This document shows positions 61,959-64,000 of a stretch of 64,000 nucleotides of DNA, in pieces. The notes below the pieces were generated by a model. That model was not told the origin of the DNA and made no database searches. It saw nothing but the letters and a program-made list of their open reading frames with translations. The DNA lies in contig NZ_JXAL01000004.1 of the NCBI RefSeq assembly GCF_000829465.1, forward strand, positions 41,036 through 105,035. Reading direction: 5' to 3'. A program made the translations under genes and the position numbers. This DNA comes from Cohnella kolymensis (lineage in GTDB: Bacteria > Bacillota > Bacilli > Paenibacillales > Paenibacillaceae). The first letter of the stretch is position 1. Each line of letters begins with the position of its first letter.

Positions 61959-62969
61959 TTAGATGATAAATTCTAACTTATAACCCGCTTCCTCCAACAA
62001 AGAGACCAATCCTTGTTCGCCCGGCATGTGCATGGCACCGACGGCTACCATATACGTGCCCGTTTCCCCATTCGATAAAAAGCCGTCGATTTTTTCGGCG
62101 ATCTCTCGGTTGCGCCGGATGAGAAAGCTGTTGTCGAAATCTTTGAACAGCTTGCCCATCGTTTGCTTCCCTTGCTTCACATACTCCGCATGCAATTGAT
62201 CCAGCTCCGCCGGTTCCCCCGCTGTCCACAAGTCCAGCAGCCGATCGAGCCCTTCGGCAGCCTGGTCTGCATTGCCGATGGATTGATGAAAATAAAGCTT
62301 CTGCAGCTCACTCGAGAAATGATCAAAGAGGCCGATCTGCTGTTCCACGCTCTCCAGCTCTATGACGGTTTTGCCGTGTTTGTGCGCCTGTTTGGCTATG
62401 TATTTGTCGATGCCGTCTGTATTCATATACTTCATTGCCGGCAAAGCTTCCAATGTCATCGCCGCATACCAAGGCTCGTATTTGTCGAATAGCGCTGTAC
62501 CTGCGCCCATCCTCTCTTTGAGCACTTGACCGAACTTGACATAATCCTCAGACGATACATGATCTTCTAAAGAACTGCCGTCTGTCAATAGAGCAGCTTG
62601 ATTTACAAGCTTCATAGCTTTGAATTGGTTAACCTTGGTCAAATCCAGTTCCAACGCGACATGATCCGATTCGGCGATCGCCCGCTGCAGATCGTAATCA
62701 AGAGGATACATCTCTTCTGTTGCCACATGAATCGTACCCAGCAAATACCCCGCATTGCGCCCGCCCGTTATTTTCCATAAAAACCCCTTTGAACCGGGCT
62801 TCTTTACCGCGACTGAAGCCATTTGGGATTTCGCTTGGGCATTGGAGACCGCGGCCTCCGCAGCTGCCGCCGGCAGCTGATGCCTGGGCTCGTTCCCGGG
62901 GCTGCATGCCGTCAATCCTGCTGCTAACAGCAGCAGCAATCCTGCTATCCGATGCAGGCGTTTTCTCAC
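61959..62969 (-). CDS. TraB/GumN-family lipoprotein
   Basis: 336 aa. Lipoprotein signal peptide (lipobox LTACS) and an Ala-rich linker precede the TraB/PrgY/GumN domain. Its conserved elements are KGFLWKITGGRNAGYLLGTIHVATEEMYPL, the two GxxH-type motifs (GTIH and VGAMHMPGEQGLVSLLEEAGY) and an ELESVEQQ segment. These are thought to be metal-dependent proteases of the Tiki/TraB clan, here on the outer face of the membrane. Biological role unknown. Confidence 0.92.
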   Translation of the reverse strand: MRKRLHRIAGLLLLLAAGLTACSPGNEPRHQLPAAAAEAAVSNAQAKSQMASVAVKKPGSKGFLWKITGGRNAGYLLGTIHVATEEMYPLDYDLQRAIAESDHVALELDLTKVNQFKAMKLVNQAALLTDGSSLEDHVSSEDYVKFGQVLKERMGAGTALFDKYEPWYAAMTLEALPAMKYMNTDGIDKYIAKQAHKHGKTVIELESVEQQIGLFDHFSSELQKLYFHQSIGNADQAAEGLDRLLDLWTAGEPAELDQLHAEYVKQGKQTMGKLFKDFDNSFLIRRNREIAEKIDGFLSNGETGTYMVAVGAMHMPGEQGLVSLLEEAGYKLEFII

Positions 62970-63141
62970 CTTGTCTACCCCTCCCAGAACGTATCCGTCT
63001 ATTACAACACAAAACAGAGGCCGAAGTTATTTACCCAGCAGGCCTTTGTTTGAATCGGCGAAAATATGAGAATTAGATTATGATTTCCTAATAATCCACA
63101 ATTAGGAAGGGTCCAGTCCTATAATTCATAACTATGTGCTA

Positions 63142-63159
63142 CGTAACCACACGGTTACG
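63142..63159 (+). promoter_or_regulatory. 5'-leader hairpin of the CAP-domain gene
   Basis: CGTAACC-ACAC-GGTTACG is a perfect 7-bp stem with a 4-nt loop, 12 nt upstream of the SD. A second stem (TTCCTAAT/ATTAGGAA, 63085-63108) lies further up. They may affect translation or transcript stability; no riboswitch class was recognised. Confidence 0.4.
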
Positions 63160-63181
63160 AATTTACCCCCTGGGAGGACAA

Positions 63182-63694
63182 ATGAAGAAATCGTTATTTG
63201 CAGTAATGTTATCCATGTCATTGGCCGCAGTCTTCACATCCGGTGGACAAGCTTCCGCCTCGACTCCTGCGATTCAAATCACAGCCGGCGTAAAAGTAAG
63301 CTCTCCAACGCAAACGTTGCAAAGTCAAACCACCTATGCCAAGCAGGTCGTCACTCTCGTCAACAGGAATCGTGCAAAAGCAGGTCTGAAGCCGGTAACC
63401 CTTTCCACTAAACTTTCCGCGGTGGCGAAAGCCAAAGCGATCGACTTATACACAAATGACTACTTTGACCATATATCGCCGATATACGGTTCCCCGTTCA
63501 AGATGATGAAAGCCTTCGGAATCACCTATAACTATGCCGGTGAGAATATCGCCAGAGGGCAAAAGACGCCCCAAGCGGTCGTTACGGCATGGATGAACAG
63601 TCCCGGTCATCGCGCTAACATCATGAACAAGCATTACAAATATATCGGAATGTCCTATTACAAAGGCGGCTGGGTACAGCAGTTTATCGGCTAA
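63182..63694 (+). CDS. Secreted CAP/SCP-domain protein
   Basis: 170 aa from the ATG behind GGGAGG. Signal peptide (MKKSLFAVMLSMSLAAVFTSGGQASA), short linker, then a CAP domain: VVTLVNRNRAKAGLKPVTLSTKLSAVAKAKAIDL, YFDHISPIYGSPFKMM, AGENIARG, AVVTAWMNSPGHRANIM and YKYIGMSYYKGGWVQQFIG. The cavity His and Glu residues are kept. Bacillales homologues (YkwD type) are secreted and often spore- or envelope-associated. An IS element starts within about 7 nt of the stop codon. Confidence 0.94.
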   Translation: MKKSLFAVMLSMSLAAVFTSGGQASASTPAIQITAGVKVSSPTQTLQSQTTYAKQVVTLVNRNRAKAGLKPVTLSTKLSAVAKAKAIDLYTNDYFDHISPIYGSPFKMMKAFGITYNYAGENIARGQKTPQAVVTAWMNSPGHRANIMNKHYKYIGMSYYKGGWVQQFIG

Positions 63695-63700
63695 TACAAA

Positions 63701-64000
63701 AGGGGCTGTCTCAAAAGGTCATAAACTGACCTGAGAGATAGCCCTTCTTTTTTTTGCGCATGAAAAACAAAAAGAAACCGCATTTTGGTAAAATGGAAGT
63801 ACCAGCAACCATCCCCAAAGGAGCGATTTCTTTGTACATTCAATATACCATGGACCAACTTACCCTGCCAATGGATCTTGAGGAAGACATCCCCGAAAAC
63901 CACCTCGTGCGAGTCGTCAATGCAGCAGTAAACAGGCTCAGCGACAATATCTTCGCTTCCGCTTACCCGGGCGGCGGCCGGGACAGCTATCATCCCAAAA
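63701..64000 (+). mobile_element. IS1182-family insertion sequence, left end (continues beyond window)
   Basis: It begins with GGGGCTGTCTCAAAAGGTC, a terminal inverted repeat of the kind found in IS1182-type elements. This end also forms a hairpin with 63727-63746 followed by eight T, which could block read-through into the transposase. The transposase gene starts at 63832. The right end is outside the window. Confidence 0.8.
63832..64000 (+). CDS. IS1182-family transposase, N-terminal part
   Basis: TTG start with AAAGGAG 8 nt upstream. The visible 56 residues (MYIQYTMDQLTLPMDLEEDIPENHLVRVVNAAV, then LSDNIFASAYPGGGRDSYHPK) match the conserved N-terminus of IS1182 transposases. The catalytic DDE domain is beyond the window edge, so whether the copy is intact is unknown. 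Confidence 0.88.
   Translation, partial: MYIQYTMDQLTLPMDLEEDIPENHLVRVVNAAVNRLSDNIFASAYPGGGRDSYHPK

Noticed and set aside
63691..63993. Minus-strand open frame of 100 codons
   Set aside because: Antisense to the start of the IS1182 transposase, whose N-terminus is clearly recognisable on the plus strand.

Overview
The window looks like a chromosomal segment of a spore-forming Firmicute of the Paenibacillaceae (Paenibacillus/Cohnella-like). It has moderately high G+C, strong AGGAGG-type ribosome binding sites, a sigma-B operon, YtxH/DUF948/YflT-type stress proteins, bactofilin, an SLH-domain exoprotein and an IS1182-type transposase start. I saw no rRNA, tRNA or CRISPR array.

Layout. (1) 1-14.7 kb is a general-stress island. 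It holds rsbV-rsbW-sigB plus a three-part input module resembling Bacillus cereus RsbK/RsbY/RsbM (hybrid kinase, REC-PP2C phosphatase, CheR-type methyltransferase), a second hybrid kinase and several small stress proteins, four of them or their operons behind sigma-B-like promoters. (2) 14.7-18.2 kb is a three-gene sugar-nucleotide/glycosyltransferase operon. (3) 18.3-28 kb is mixed: RluA pseudouridine synthase, an extremely acidic small protein, a TPR protein, a membrane-anchored FAD protein, HrpB helicase, and a nagA / lyxose isomerase / FAD amine oxidase group. (4) 28-39.2 kb is one minus-strand block: IclR regulator, OpuC-type ABC transporter, M20 N-carbamoyl hydrolase, hydantoinase, a histidine-ammonia-lyase homologue lacking the MIO triad, a DUF917 protein and a divergent urocanase. 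Together these match a complete uptake and degradation route for ergothioneine to glutamate, and this is the most interesting system here. (5) 39.3-40 kb is a repeat island. (6) 40-43 kb is an RpiR-nagB-nagA amino-sugar operon. (7) 43-47 kb is a cytoskeleton/cell-wall locus: ParM-like actin, M23 peptidase, bactofilin and a J-like membrane protein. (8) 47-63.7 kb carries an SLH/Ig-like exoprotein, metallophosphoesterase, DinG-like helicase, hemolysin-III protein, MFS permease, TIM-barrel protein, a fused E1-like/YcaO TOMM cyclodehydratase, Gfo/Idh/MocA, DUF72, aldo-keto reductase, TraB and CAP proteins. (9) An IS1182-family element enters at the right edge.

Two whole-window features stand out. 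A ~27-bp motif (core GGGATATCGACAAAAGG) recurs at five intergenic places, usually as inverted or 50-bp-period arrays. Seven otherwise well-conserved genes are each broken by a single-base frameshift, which suggests consensus indel errors more than gene decay, although the A8 tract in the rsbK-like gene could be a real slippage site.
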